The notes beneath the pieces are model-generated. The model made no database searches, was not told the origin of the DNA, and worked only from the letters and a program-made list of their open reading frames with translations. DNA of 64,000 bases from Actinomycetota bacterium (GTDB taxonomy: Bacteria; Actinomycetota; Thermoleophilia; Gaiellales; Gaiellaceae): positions 29,584-93,583 of the forward strand of contig PKYN01000006.1 in the NCBI GenBank assembly GCA_003132665.1. The letters run 5' to 3'. Positions within the stretch are counted from its first letter, which is position 1. The number at the start of each line of letters is the position of its first letter. Shown one piece after another: positions 32,730-40,778 of this stretch. A program made the translations under genes and the position numbers.

Positions 32730-34115
32730 TCAAGAAAGCCCCGCTCCGGCGGGGTTTTTCTTTTCCTCCGTCATGGCAGGCACATGCTCCAGGTCGCTGC
32801 TAGTGCCCATTCGTGCCCATTCGATCGCCCGATCGTAGGCTTTCAGGTGTGGGCCGGACAGTCGCTCGCGTCGCTTCGTCGCCTGCGCGTACGCCTTCAG
32901 CGTGAAGCGGGGGTCTTCGTGTCCGAGCTGCGAGGCCGTGTAGCGAATGTCGTCTCCGCAGGCGCAGCGGAGACTTGCGTACGCCCTCCGCAGGCCGTGG
33001 AAGCCGATCGCAGCGATAGGGGCGATCCCGTCCTTTGCCAGCCTCTCGTTCGCCGTCACGATCGCCGGGCCGAGCACGTCGCGCCGGAGGTTCGATGGGT
33101 TGTTCTTTCTACCGGTCGGGCTGCAGAGAACGAGGTCGTCGGGCTTCGTGAACCTCGACTCTGCCCGCCACAGCACCAACTCCTCGCGAAGCGAGTGGGG
33201 GAGGTCGATCGACCTGGCGGCGGCGGCAGTCTTGCCGCTGACGACGTGCAGCGTGCCGATCGCGAGGTCGACGTGCTGCCAGCGCAGCGCGAGCGCCTCT
33301 CCGATCCGGAGCCCTGCGCCGGCAAGCACGGCAAGGAGAACGCGGCCGACTCCGAGGCCATCATCGCCCTTCGCAGCGTCGAGCAGAGCGCCGAGTTGCT
33401 CAGGTTCAACCCAGGGGCGGTTCGGTCGCGTCGACTTCAGGCGCCGACGCTTGCCGCTCGCGGGGTTCGAGGGGATAAGGCCGTACTCGACGGCCGTCTC
33501 CAGCACCTGCGCGAGATCCGAGAGGGTGTGATTAACGGAGTTCGCCGAGAGACCAGTCGCGCGGAGCGCTTCGATCTGCCGGCTGAGATCGCGAGCCTGA
33601 GCATCGTCGCCTCGGTTTCTCGCCTTCCTGCGCTCCTCGACGAGGGGCTTCATCGCCGCCTCGCGCTCCGGCCTCCTTGCTTCGATCCCCTGCCGCTCCT
33701 TGACCTTCGCCACCTTGTAGCGATCGACCGCTTGAACGTCGATCTCGGAAAGCTTCATGTAGGCGAAGTAGGGGAGCAGGTGATTCGAGAGGCTCCAGTG
33801 AAGATCCGCGATCGACTTCGCTGCAAGCCCTTCGGCCTCCCTCGCCGCGAGCCACTCAGACGCGAACACGTGGAAGGTCGGCTCTTCCTTCGGCTGCTCG
33901 ATCGCGTGCTTGGTCTCCGGTGGGCGCCAGATCCCGCGCCGCACGTCGGCGAGCACGTTTTTGAGCTCGTCTTCGGCTCGCTGGCGATTCCAGCCATCCT
34001 CAGCCGATCCGAGCGTGACGTATTGTCGGGCGCCGCAAGCGCGGAAGCGCAGCGCAAAGGTGCGCCCACGCTTGCCGGTGCGCTCGAGCACCTGGCCGGT
34101 TGATTGCCTGCTCAT
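32730..34115 (-). CDS. int: Tyrosine-family site-specific integrase
   Basis: The product is 461 aa. The SAM-like DNA-binding domain (residues ~78-210) contains a charged helical insert at ~140-185. The catalytic domain has Arg270 (GAGLRIGEALALRW), His373-Leu-Arg-Arg376 (FHGLRRAYASL), His399 (LGHEDP) and nucleophile Tyr409 (TLKAYAQ). It recombines att sites in tRNA-Gly. The stop lies next to attL, and its start overlaps the upstream HTH gene by 4 bp. The tRNA terminator is embedded in its last codons. Confidence 0.93.
   Translation of the reverse strand: MSRQSTGQVLERTGKRGRTFALRFRACGARQYVTLGSAEDGWNRQRAEDELKNVLADVRRGIWRPPETKHAIEQPKEEPTFHVFASEWLAAREAEGLAAKSIADLHWSLSNHLLPYFAYMKLSEIDVQAVDRYKVAKVKERQGIEARRPEREAAMKPLVEERRKARNRGDDAQARDLSRQIEALRATGLSANSVNHTLSDLAQVLETAVEYGLIPSNPASGKRRRLKSTRPNRPWVEPEQLGALLDAAKGDDGLGVGRVLLAVLAGAGLRIGEALALRWQHVDLAIGTLHVVSGKTAAAARSIDLPHSLREELVLWRAESRFTKPDDLVLCSPTGRKNNPSNLRRDVLGPAIVTANERLAKDGIAPIAAIGFHGLRRAYASLRCACGDDIRYTASQLGHEDPRFTLKAYAQATKRRERLSGPHLKAYDRAIEWARMGTSSDLEHVPAMTEEKKNPAGAGLS
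32739..32765 (+). terminator. Intrinsic terminator of tRNA-Gly, carried by the element
   Basis: CCCCGC-TCCG-GCGGGG (32739-32754) followed by TTTTTCTTTTCC is a strong terminator 9 nt after the tRNA. It lies on the element side of attL and overlaps the integrase 3' coding sequence, so the element restored both the tRNA end and its terminator. Confidence 0.85.
32803..32822. promoter_or_regulatory. Tandem GTGCCCATTC repeats, possible integrase arm sites
   Basis: GTGCCCATTC occurs twice head to tail (32803-32812, 32813-32822), 75 bp inside attL. GTGCCCA also appears near attR at 43060-43066 and inverted at 43040-43046. Repeats at both ends are typical of arm-type integrase sites; binding is not shown. 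Confidence 0.4.
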
Positions 34116-34819
34116 GGTTTCTCTCCTTTCAGTAGTCGGGGTCCGGGTTGGAATCCACGTCGGCCGGGATTGGTTGGCGCGAGTAATCCGAGCTCACGAG
34201 CGCGTCGTATCCAGTCTTTCGCCATGCTCTCGGTCACATTGAAGCGCTCGGCGATCTTGCGATGAATGCCCCGCTCGCCAGCTTCAGCGAGATCAAGGCA
34301 GAGTCGAGCGACCTCGCGATAGTGGCTGATGGGTCGGGGCGGACGCCCTCTTTTCTGCGGCGTCGCTTTACGGCCAGCCTCTCGCTCCTCGTCTGAGGCT
34401 GCGATGACGGGTACGTCCACGCCGCGTTCGGCAAGTCGTTTCGAGATGTCCGCTATCACCGGACGCACCTTCAGCACCGCGAGCGCCTGGTCGCGAATCC
34501 TCGCGATGTCGACGTCGCGGATGATCGTCCCGGTGACGTCACGATCATGGGCGAGTGGCGACCAAGGCCAGGGCTCAACCGATAGCGTTTTCACGATCGA
34601 AGGACCGTTGGTTGAAGGCGATGCAACGAGTCCGCGCACAAGCCAGGCGAAGCCGTCTTTCGAGGTGAACCTCTGCGCGAACTGGCCGAAGACCCGCTCG
34701 TCTTCGGGGTGAGAACAGGGTTCGACCCACAGGTAGTTGCTCGGAGGGTTGGCCCTCATCTCGGCTGAGGCCCGGAGAACCCCTGCAGCCAAACCTGGAA
34801 GTGGCGGAAGAGTGGGCAT
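34112..34819 (-). CDS. Actinobacterial mobile-element HTH protein
   Basis: The product is 235 aa. The C-terminal ~70 residues are a helix-turn-helix (HYREVARLCLDLAEAGERGIHRKIAERFNVTESMAKDWIRRARELGLL) followed by a basic tail, an arrangement common beside integrases in actinobacterial elements. The N-terminal part (~1-130) is not recognised. It overlaps the integrase start by 4 bp and probably regulates it or forms part of the excision system. Confidence 0.65.
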   Translation of the reverse strand: MPTLPPLPGLAAGVLRASAEMRANPPSNYLWVEPCSHPEDERVFGQFAQRFTSKDGFAWLVRGLVASPSTNGPSIVKTLSVEPWPWSPLAHDRDVTGTIIRDVDIARIRDQALAVLKVRPVIADISKRLAERGVDVPVIAASDEEREAGRKATPQKRGRPPRPISHYREVARLCLDLAEAGERGIHRKIAERFNVTESMAKDWIRRARELGLLAPTNPGRRGFQPGPRLLKGEKP

Positions 34820-34871
34820 CGTCAGAGAAAACTATACCACGCTTTGTCAAACCGTGCGCTAATCTGGCGGA

Positions 34872-35114
34872 ATGGATACGCAACTGCGAGCGCTCCGCGA
34901 TTCGATTGCCATTCAACGGGAGTTACCGCCCGCGTCAACGAGGCGAGCCCTGCGCGAAGCTGCGGGGGTAACGCAGGACGCGGTCGCCAGCGCATGCGGC
35001 GTAACGCGCCAGGCGGTAAGCGCGTGGGAGGCCGGAAGGGCTACCCCGCACGGCCAGAAGCTCGTGCGCTACCTCCGCGTACTGCGCCTGTTCCGAGGGG
35101 CTGACGTCCGATGA
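34872..35114 (+). CDS. XRE-type helix-turn-helix regulator
   Basis: The product is 80 aa. Residues ~25-60 form a Cro/CI-type HTH (RALREAAGVTQDAVASACGVTRQAVSAWEAGRATP). It is divergent from the HTH-integrase operon across 52 bp that contains TATAGT on the minus strand, so it probably controls the switch between integration and the plus-strand genes. Its stop overlaps the next small ORF (ATGA). Confidence 0.8.
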   Translation: MDTQLRALRDSIAIQRELPPASTRRALREAAGVTQDAVASACGVTRQAVSAWEAGRATPHGQKLVRYLRVLRLFRGADVR

Positions 35115-35176
35115 TCCCGCTGCAGGCGCTCGAGCTGCCTCGGCGCGAACTCGAGGCGGTGCGCGGTGAGCCCTGA
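35111..35176 (+). CDS. 21-codon ORF coupling two element genes
   Basis: The ATG overlaps the XRE stop (ATGA), and the frame (MIPLQALELPRRELEAVRGE...) ends at 35176, overlapping the GTG of the next gene. The tight fit within a chain of overlapping genes suggests translation, but length alone cannot prove it. Confidence 0.3.
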   Translation: MIPLQALELPRRELEAVRGEP

Positions 35177-35474
35177 GATGCCAAGGACGCCCGGCAAGGC
35201 GCCCTCGGACAACGACTACGACGCGGCGAATTTTAGCGCGCTGCGCGGCGGTCCGCGACCGGCGCTCGTGATTGTGCTTGAGCTCGAGGAGCGCCCGCGA
35301 GCGACGGTGCGTACGTCTGAAGCCGCCGACGAGCTGCGACTACTCGACGACCTCGCCAGCCGTAAGCCGAAAATCGAGCGCGAGCTACTCGCGGTCTTCG
35401 CGGCCGCCCTGCATCAACTCGACATGAGAACTCTCAACCTCGCGCCGGCGGATCTAGGAAGGCGAGCGGCTTGA
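35166..35474 (+). CDS. Hypothetical element protein
   Basis: The product is 102 aa from GTG 35166 (or 98 aa from ATG 35178). It is acidic and helical in the C-terminal half (SEAADELRLLDDLASRKPKIERELLAVFAAALHQLD). No motif recognised. It sits between the regulator and the helicase genes, with a 4-bp overlap into the next gene. Confidence 0.5.
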   Translation: MSPEMPRTPGKAPSDNDYDAANFSALRGGPRPALVIVLELEERPRATVRTSEAADELRLLDDLASRKPKIERELLAVFAAALHQLDMRTLNLAPADLGRRAA

Positions 35475-35692
35475 CCGTCGGGGCCATTCAGATCCGCGGT
35501 CGCGAGGATGCACTCACCTGGCGTTTGGTCGACGCGGTCTTCTCCGGTGGAGACGCGGTTGCGCTCTGTCGCCAGTTCGAGCTCGATCTATACAGCGAGC
35601 GAGCCGAGGCGGTACTCGAGAACGAACGCCGCGAGCGCCTGCTCGAGATCCTGCGCAATACCGACCCGCGGCGAGAGGCGGCGATCGCGTGA
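35471..35692 (+). CDS. Small hypothetical element protein
   Basis: The product is 73 aa, starting at TTG 35471 within the previous stop (TTGA). It contains FSGGDAVALCRQFELDLYSERAEAVLENERRERLLEILR, probably a helical bundle. Its stop overlaps the GTG of the helicase gene, so it is co-translated with it. Confidence 0.5.
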   Translation: MTVGAIQIRGREDALTWRLVDAVFSGGDAVALCRQFELDLYSERAEAVLENERRERLLEILRNTDPRREAAIA

Positions 35693-37200
35693 CCGGCTTC
35701 GAGCCTGAGCCGCCGTTTGAGGACGAGTCTGAGCAGCTCCTCGACACGAAGCCCGACGCCGAGAAGGTGCCGACCGACGAGGACATCGACTTTGACGAGA
35801 AGGACGGCCCGTCGCCCATCGAAGACGTTGACGAAGCGGCGAACGGAGAACCGCTCGATCGGTTCCCTCAGACCGACCTTGGCAACGCGGAGCGTCTCGT
35901 CGCACTCTATGGTCGCGACCTCCGCTACTGCCATCCGTGGAGTCGCTGGTTGGTCTGGGATGAGCGCTGCTGGGCCCTCGACGAGACCGGCGCTGCGATC
36001 CGACGCGCCAAGAGTTCTGTCCGCGAGCTCGTCGGGCTCGCGGCGAACGTCGAGGACGACGCGCGGCGGCGGAGCTTACTCAAGCACGCGATTCACAGCG
36101 AGGCCGAATCCCGGATCCGTGCCGCGCTCGCGCTGGCGGCCTCAGAACCCGGCGTTCCGATAGTGCCGGGGGATCTCGACGTCGATCAACTGAGTCTCAC
36201 CGTCGAGAACGGGACGATCGACCTACGCCTCGGCAAGCTCCGGCGCCACCGCCGAGATCAGCTAATCACCAAACTCGCGCCCGTCACGTACGACGCTCGA
36301 GCGGAGTGCCCGACCTGGCTCGCGTTCCTCGACTGCATCTTCGCCGGCGACCAGGCGCTCGTTCGCTTCCTCAGAAGGGCGATCGGCTACTCGCTGACCG
36401 GCGACACATCGGCGCAGGTTCTCTTCCTGCTTTTCGGCACCGGCGCCAACGGCAAGACGACGCTGCTCGAAACGCTCCGGGCTCTGCTCGGCGACTACGG
36501 CCAGCAGACGCCGGCTGAGACCTTCCTCGAGCGCCGCGACTCGATACCGAACGACGTCGCCCGTCTCCGCGGAGCTCGCCTCGTCGCGGCCGTCGAGACT
36601 CCGGAGAGTCGGCGTCTGAACGAGACGATGGTGAAGCGCATGACCGGCGGCGACACGATGGCCGCGCGCTTCATGCGCGGCGAGTGGTTCGAGTTCCGCC
36701 CGCTCTTCAAGGTCTGGCTCGCGACCAATCACAAGCCTGTCATCCGTGGGACTGACGAGGCGATCTGGCGCCGCATCCGACTCATCCCCTTCACGGTCAC
36801 GATCCCCGAGGGCGAGCGCGACCCACACCTACCGGAGAAGCTCCGCGCCGAGCTGCCGGGCATCCTGCGCTGGGCAGTAGAGGGCTGCCTCGAGTGGCAG
36901 GAGCACGGCCTCGATGAACCGGCCGCGGTGCGCTCGGCGACCGAGGCCTACCGCGACGAGATGGACACGCTCGGCCAGTTCATCGCCGACAAGTGCGTGG
37001 TCGAAGCGAACGCGAAAGCCTTGGCCGGTGGCATCTACGACCTCTACGGCCGCTGGTGCGAGGAGAACGGCGAGCGCGATCACATCACCCAGCAAGCGTT
37101 CGGGCGCCGGCTCGCTGAGCGCGGCTATACGGCATGCCGCCTAACAGGCGGGAAACGTGCCTGGCAAGGCATCGGGATCTTGCAGGAGAGTGACAGATGA
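35689..37200 (+). CDS. D5/P4-type replication helicase (SF3 primase-helicase)
   Basis: The product is 503 aa. A D5_N domain (~60-220) precedes an SF3 helicase domain: Walker A GTGANGKTTLLETLRALLGDY, the Walker B/motif region RLVAAVETPESRRLNE, motif C VWLATNHKP and the arginine region DEAIWRRIRLIPF. A C-terminal winged-helix part (~430-500) follows. It would unwind and start replication of the excised element. No archaeo-eukaryotic primase domain is visible at the short N-terminus. A large inverted iteron-like repeat begins within its last codons. Confidence 0.88.
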   Translation: MTGFEPEPPFEDESEQLLDTKPDAEKVPTDEDIDFDEKDGPSPIEDVDEAANGEPLDRFPQTDLGNAERLVALYGRDLRYCHPWSRWLVWDERCWALDETGAAIRRAKSSVRELVGLAANVEDDARRRSLLKHAIHSEAESRIRAALALAASEPGVPIVPGDLDVDQLSLTVENGTIDLRLGKLRRHRRDQLITKLAPVTYDARAECPTWLAFLDCIFAGDQALVRFLRRAIGYSLTGDTSAQVLFLLFGTGANGKTTLLETLRALLGDYGQQTPAETFLERRDSIPNDVARLRGARLVAAVETPESRRLNETMVKRMTGGDTMAARFMRGEWFEFRPLFKVWLATNHKPVIRGTDEAIWRRIRLIPFTVTIPEGERDPHLPEKLRAELPGILRWAVEGCLEWQEHGLDEPAAVRSATEAYRDEMDTLGQFIADKCVVEANAKALAGGIYDLYGRWCEENGERDHITQQAFGRRLAERGYTACRLTGGKRAWQGIGILQESDR

Positions 37201-37291
37201 CGCTTAGTGACACTTATTTCCCTGTAGATCCCATACGCACGCACACAGAGACTTATACGGAAAGTGCCGTCACTATCCGTCATCCGTCACT
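37189..37291. other. Candidate replication origin: inverted iteron arms
   Basis: The left arm (37189-37215) contains AGTGACAGATGACG and TAGTGACACTT. The right arm (37262-37291) is, on the other strand, AGTGACGGATGACG and TAGTGACGGCACTT. The arms match at about 23 positions and flank a 46-bp AT-richer spacer. Each arm repeats GTGAC/ATGAC. An origin next to the helicase gene is typical for P4-like elements; function is inferred. Confidence 0.5.
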
Positions 37292-37382
37292 AATTGACCG
37301 ACGCGCTCACGGTCTCCAGGGCATCCTCGCTCCTCTTCGTCGCTGTCCTTCTCAATCGCCGCACGCGAAAGGCCGGCTATGA
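37197..37382 (+). CDS. Possible 61-aa ORF spanning the inverted repeat
   Basis: The ATG overlaps the helicase stop, and its stop overlaps the next start (ATGA at both ends), as for genuine genes in this element. The peptide (MTLSDTYFPVDPIRTHTETY...) is Thr/His/Arg-rich and unlike a folded protein, and the DNA may serve as origin instead. Confidence 0.3.
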   Translation: MTLSDTYFPVDPIRTHTETYTESAVTIRHPSLIDRRAHGLQGILAPLRRCPSQSPHAKGRL

Positions 37383-37669
37383 CGGCGCTCGTGACCGCAG
37401 CCGACCTCGCTCGCTACCTGGACGTTGATCGATCGTGGGTGTACGAACACGCCGCCGATCTCGGCGCCCGTCGGCTCGGCTCGGGGCCGCGTGCCCGCCT
37501 CCGCTTCAGCATCGCGGAGGTCGATCAGCGCCTGAGTGCCTGCTACGAAAGCAGGGAGTCAGACACCGCCGAACTGGCACCGCAAGCGGTCTCGCGTCCG
37601 AGAAGACGCCGGGCATCGGGCACAAGCGCGCCACTTCTGCCCATAAAGGGGATCGACCGTGCCGCCTGA
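37379..37669 (+). CDS. Excisionase-like HTH protein
   Basis: The product is 96 aa. Residues ~1-55 resemble a helix-turn-helix of the excisionase/MerR kind (VTAADLARYLDVDRSWVYEHAADLGARRLGSGPRARLRFSIAEVDQRL). The tail is basic. It may bind att or origin DNA. It overlaps the TerS-like gene by 11 bp. Confidence 0.65.
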   Translation: MTALVTAADLARYLDVDRSWVYEHAADLGARRLGSGPRARLRFSIAEVDQRLSACYESRESDTAELAPQAVSRPRRRRASGTSAPLLPIKGIDRAA

Positions 37670-38123
37670 GATCGAGAAGAAGCACGGGCCCGACTGCACT
37701 TGCACGCGCTGCAAGGGCTTCGAACCCGGCAACGAGCTCGCTCTTCGCCACGGTGCCTATGCCGTCGTCGCCCTCGGCCCACGCGTCGAGGAGCTGGCCG
37801 ATCAGATCCGCGAGCTCGTGCCCGCCTATTCGGCTTCCGATGAGATCACGATCCGTCTTCTCTGCCTCACCCTCGCCCGCCTCGAGCGATCGAGCGACGT
37901 CACCGGAAACGTGCCGATCGAGGAACTCGGACGCCTACGCGAGAACGAGCGAGGCTGGACGAACACCGCGCGCCGGCTGCTCAACGATCTTGGGATGACG
38001 CCGACGAGTCGCGCCGGCCTTGGCCTCGCTCTCGTTCAGGCGAAGGGTGAAGCGCTCCGTGCACATCTCGCCAACAAGCGCGCCGCCGCCGCCGAGACGA
38101 TCGACGCGGAGGACAAGTCGTGA
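37659..38123 (+). CDS. Terminase small subunit-like protein
   Basis: The product is 154 aa. It opens with a small Cys cluster (CTCTRCKGF) and the GNELALRHGAYAVVALGPRVEELA segment typical of phage TerS/P27-like proteins, followed by helices (DEITIRLLCLTLARLERSSDV ... GWTNTARRLLNDLGMTPTSRAGLGLAL). TerS recognises packaging sites on DNA. The large subunit is two genes downstream. Confidence 0.65.
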   Translation: MPPEIEKKHGPDCTCTRCKGFEPGNELALRHGAYAVVALGPRVEELADQIRELVPAYSASDEITIRLLCLTLARLERSSDVTGNVPIEELGRLRENERGWTNTARRLLNDLGMTPTSRAGLGLALVQAKGEALRAHLANKRAAAAETIDAEDKS

Positions 38124-38524
38124 TCTCCTACGCAAGAGGCGAGACGCCGGGCACGGTGTCGCCCGACATCGTCGACCCGTCCGACTGGATCATCTTCGCG
38201 TTCAGGCTGGAGTCGTCGCCGATCGTGCTCAGCCCAGATGCAGCTGCAGATCGGCGGCGCGTCATCCAGTGGATCGAGGCGCATCCCGACCAGCTCGAGC
38301 TATTCGAGCACGCGCAGGCGAAAGGCCGCCGCTATCTCGCCGAAGGTCGCTTGCTTGTCGACCGCGTAGACGGCGACGAGATCCGCGCGCGTTGCCGTGG
38401 CGGCGGCGCCCTTTACGAACTCGGCTACTCGGACGGTTCGTGGTTCTGCTCTTGCCCGGCCCTAACGACGTGCAGCCACCTGGCCGCGTTGCAGCTTGTC
38501 ACCGCTCCGGAGCCGCCGCTATGA
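38120..38524 (+). CDS. SWIM zinc-finger protein
   Basis: The product is 134 aa. The C-terminal segment YELGYSDGSWFCSCPALTTCSHLAALQLV is a SWIM finger (CxC ... CxH). The middle contains HPDQLELFEHAQAKGRRYLAEGRL. SWIM domains bind DNA or protein partners. It lies between the small and large terminase genes, overlapping both neighbours by 4 bp, so it may act in packaging or replication. Confidence 0.65.
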   Translation: MISYARGETPGTVSPDIVDPSDWIIFAFRLESSPIVLSPDAAADRRRVIQWIEAHPDQLELFEHAQAKGRRYLAEGRLLVDRVDGDEIRARCRGGGALYELGYSDGSWFCSCPALTTCSHLAALQLVTAPEPPL

Positions 38525-38682
38525 CCCTGCCGCTCGGGAATCCCTTCGCGGGCATGCTCGACATCGACGGCGTGCCGATCCCTGACGATCGTCTCGAGGA
38601 GCTCCAGCTCACGTTGCCGCTCTCGGAGAGCGAGCAGATCGAGCGGGCGGCTGACGCTTGCGACGAGAGGCAGGCAGCGTGA
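38521..38682 (+). CDS. 53-aa element protein
   Basis: The product is acidic (MTLPLGNPFAGMLDIDGVPI ... SESEQIERAADACDERQAA). The ATG overlaps the SWIM gene stop, and its stop overlaps the TerL GTG. No family recognised. The double overlap supports it as a gene. Confidence 0.45.
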   Translation: MTLPLGNPFAGMLDIDGVPIPDDRLEELQLTLPLSESEQIERAADACDERQAA

Positions 38683-40109
38683 CCGCCTCTTCGATCGGCC
38701 TGCTCGCTGCCTGCGACGATGCGGCGCTCTTCAACTTCCCGCTCTGGCCGATGCAGCGGCAGATCCTCGGCGACGTCGAGCGAGCCCGTCTGAATGTATG
38801 GGCACTCGGCCGGCGCTCGGGCAAGACGACAGGCATGGCGCTCGTCGGCAACTGGTCTTGCCTGCTCCGGCCCGAACTCCGCCGCTTCCTCAGACCACGT
38901 GAGCGCGGCTACGCCGTCGCGATCGCCCCGAACTTGCGCCAGGCGCGGCGGATCATCGCGGAGGCCCGGGCGACTGTCGAGGCCTCGCCGATCTTGCTCG
39001 ACTCCCTCATCGAGGCGACGCTCGACGAGCTCGTCTTCGCCGGCGACATGGCCTTCGCTGCCTTCCCTTGCACGTCCCGAGGCGCCCGCGGCTGGCCGAT
39101 CCACACGCTCCTGCTCGATGAGGCGGCTTGGTTCGTCGCCGATGAGAACGAGAGCTTCCAGACTGGCGAGCAGGTCTGGCGTGCGCTCGCGCCGGCTACC
39201 GCTCAGTTCGGAGACGAGGCGCGGATCATCGTCTCCTCGACGCCGAGCGCGCCCGAGGGTTTCTTCGCCGACATGCACGGCAAGGTGGCGCGAGGAGAAT
39301 TCGAGGACGCCGTCGCCCACCAGGCGACGAGCGCCGAGTCGAACCCGATGCTCGACCCGGCCTTCCTCGAGGAGGAGCGGCGCCGAGATCCGGACGGATT
39401 CGAACTCGAGTACATGGCCCGCTTCGTCGGCGGTGGCCGGCTCTTCCTCGACGAGGCAGACGTCACCGCGGCGATCGTCGATCGAGCCGAGATCCCGCCC
39501 GAGGACGGGACGGGTTGGGTTTGCGGACTCGACCCGAGCTTCTCCAGCGACCCGTTCGGCCTGGCCGTCGTCGGCCGTGACAAGGAGAACCCGAATCGCC
39601 TCGTCGTCGGTTTCGCTCGTGCATGGAGGCCGGCGCGCCGCAAGCCACGCTCGCTCGAGGAGCAGCGTGCCGTCGAGGACGCCGTGCTCGCCGAGGTGGC
39701 CGAGGTCTGCGCTCGCTATGGCGGCCGCGCCGTGACCGACCAGTACAAGGCCGCCGGCGTAGTCGATCGGCTCAGACGCTTGGGCGTGTCGACCCGCCTC
39801 GAGGCGATGAACGAGAACTCGAAGACCGCCGCCTATCGTGAACTGCGGGCCCGTCTCGTCGCCCGCGAGCTTGAGCTCTATCCCGAGGCGCAGCTGCTCT
39901 CCGAGCTCCGGCGCATCCGTACGCGCTTCGCAGCCGGCCGCGCTCGCGTGGAGATCCCGCGCATTGGAGGCTCGCACGGCGACATTGCCCAGGCGCTCGC
40001 GCTTGCGGTCAACGAACTCAAGGACTGGCAGAGCAAAGGCCACTGGCGAGAGGACGATGACGCCGAGTTCCTGACCGACTCCGACCTCCGCTATGACGAC
40101 CCGCTCTAA
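38679..40109 (+). CDS. Terminase large subunit
   Basis: The product is about 476 aa. The ATPase domain has Walker A (LGRRSGKTTGMAL), Walker B (LLLDEAAWF) and the coupling motif IIVSSTPSAPEGFF. The nuclease domain starts with WVCGLDPSFSSDP and contains the later acidic GRAVTDQYKAAG and HGDIAQALALAV. It translocates and cuts DNA during packaging into a capsid. No portal gene accompanies it, so it would have to use a helper phage's procapsid. GTG 38679 overlaps the previous stop. Confidence 0.88.
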   Translation: MTASSIGLLAACDDAALFNFPLWPMQRQILGDVERARLNVWALGRRSGKTTGMALVGNWSCLLRPELRRFLRPRERGYAVAIAPNLRQARRIIAEARATVEASPILLDSLIEATLDELVFAGDMAFAAFPCTSRGARGWPIHTLLLDEAAWFVADENESFQTGEQVWRALAPATAQFGDEARIIVSSTPSAPEGFFADMHGKVARGEFEDAVAHQATSAESNPMLDPAFLEEERRRDPDGFELEYMARFVGGGRLFLDEADVTAAIVDRAEIPPEDGTGWVCGLDPSFSSDPFGLAVVGRDKENPNRLVVGFARAWRPARRKPRSLEEQRAVEDAVLAEVAEVCARYGGRAVTDQYKAAGVVDRLRRLGVSTRLEAMNENSKTAAYRELRARLVARELELYPEAQLLSELRRIRTRFAAGRARVEIPRIGGSHGDIAQALALAVNELKDWQSKGHWREDDDAEFLTDSDLRYDDPL

Positions 40110-40539
40110 ATCCGCCACGCCAGCCCTGGAACGCCGCCGCGCTCGTCGGGAGGAAGCCGTCCTCCTGCGGCAGCAAGGACGCTCGGCGCGGGAGATCGCC
40201 AGCCTCTTGGGTTGCTCGGCTTGGACAGTACGCGACGATCTCAAAGCGGCGGGCGCATGGGAGCCGGACGTCGTCCAGGGACGGGACGGCAAGGCGTACC
40301 CAGCGACCAAGGCGGAGCGGAAGAAGCAGGCGGCGGCGAAGCGCAAGGCGAAGCAAGATGAGCAGGAAGTCGTCCTCGAGCCGATCGTTGAGCGATGCGC
40401 CTACTGCAATTTCGAAACGGTCGGTGACGTCGACGACGCTCGGCAGGCGTTCGTCAATCACGTCTGCGATCGTCCTCCGCCGCCGGCAGTGTCGGCGCTC
40501 TCTCGCCCGCGGAGACGAGGTTGGCGATCGAGGAAATGA
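40093..40539 (+). CDS. HTH protein with possible zinc finger
   Basis: The product is 148 aa. An HTH (EAVLLRQQGRSAREIASLLGCSAWTVRDDLKAAG) is at residues ~20-55, then a Lys/Ala-rich stretch, then CAYCNFETVGDVDDARQAFVNHVC, which could bind zinc. It overlaps the TerL end by 17 bp and the next gene by 4 bp. Role unknown; DNA binding is likely. Confidence 0.6.
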   Translation: MTTRSKSATPALERRRARREEAVLLRQQGRSAREIASLLGCSAWTVRDDLKAAGAWEPDVVQGRDGKAYPATKAERKKQAAAKRKAKQDEQEVVLEPIVERCAYCNFETVGDVDDARQAFVNHVCDRPPPPAVSALSRPRRRGWRSRK

Positions 40540-40778
40540 CCGCTACCGGCGTTTTCACCCACCTGCGCGACACTAAGGGCATGGAGGACATGAAGGGTAA
40601 GAAGGTCACGCTAAGCAGTGGCGAAGCCGCAGAGATGCTCGGCGTCTCGAGAGAGACTGTCAGCCGCCTCGCTCGCCAAGGTCTTCTTCCCGCTACGCGC
40701 CTCGGCGGTTCGCGAGCGCGTTACCGATTCCGCCCCGCCGACGTCCTCGAACTTGCGAGTGCGAGCGGGCAGAGATGA
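40536..40778 (+). CDS. Excisionase/MerR-type HTH protein
   Basis: The product is about 80 aa. The core is a helix-turn-helix domain (SSGEAAEMLGVSRETVSRLARQGLLPATRLGGSRARYRFRPADVLEL), the standard excisionase-like form. ATG 40536 overlaps the previous stop (ATGA). It is the second such protein in the element; either may be the recombination directionality factor. Confidence 0.75.
   Translation: MTATGVFTHLRDTKGMEDMKGKKVTLSSGEAAEMLGVSRETVSRLARQGLLPATRLGGSRARYRFRPADVLELASASGQR

Noticed and set aside
34820..34871. Consensus divergent promoter between the integrase operon and the XRE gene
   Set aside because: TATAGT is present on the minus strand, but TTGACA is only 8 bp away from it, so a standard promoter could not be supported.
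38499..40346. 615-codon minus-strand frame opposite the terminase gene
   Set aside because: Shadow of TerL, whose Walker and nuclease motifs are intact on the plus strand.
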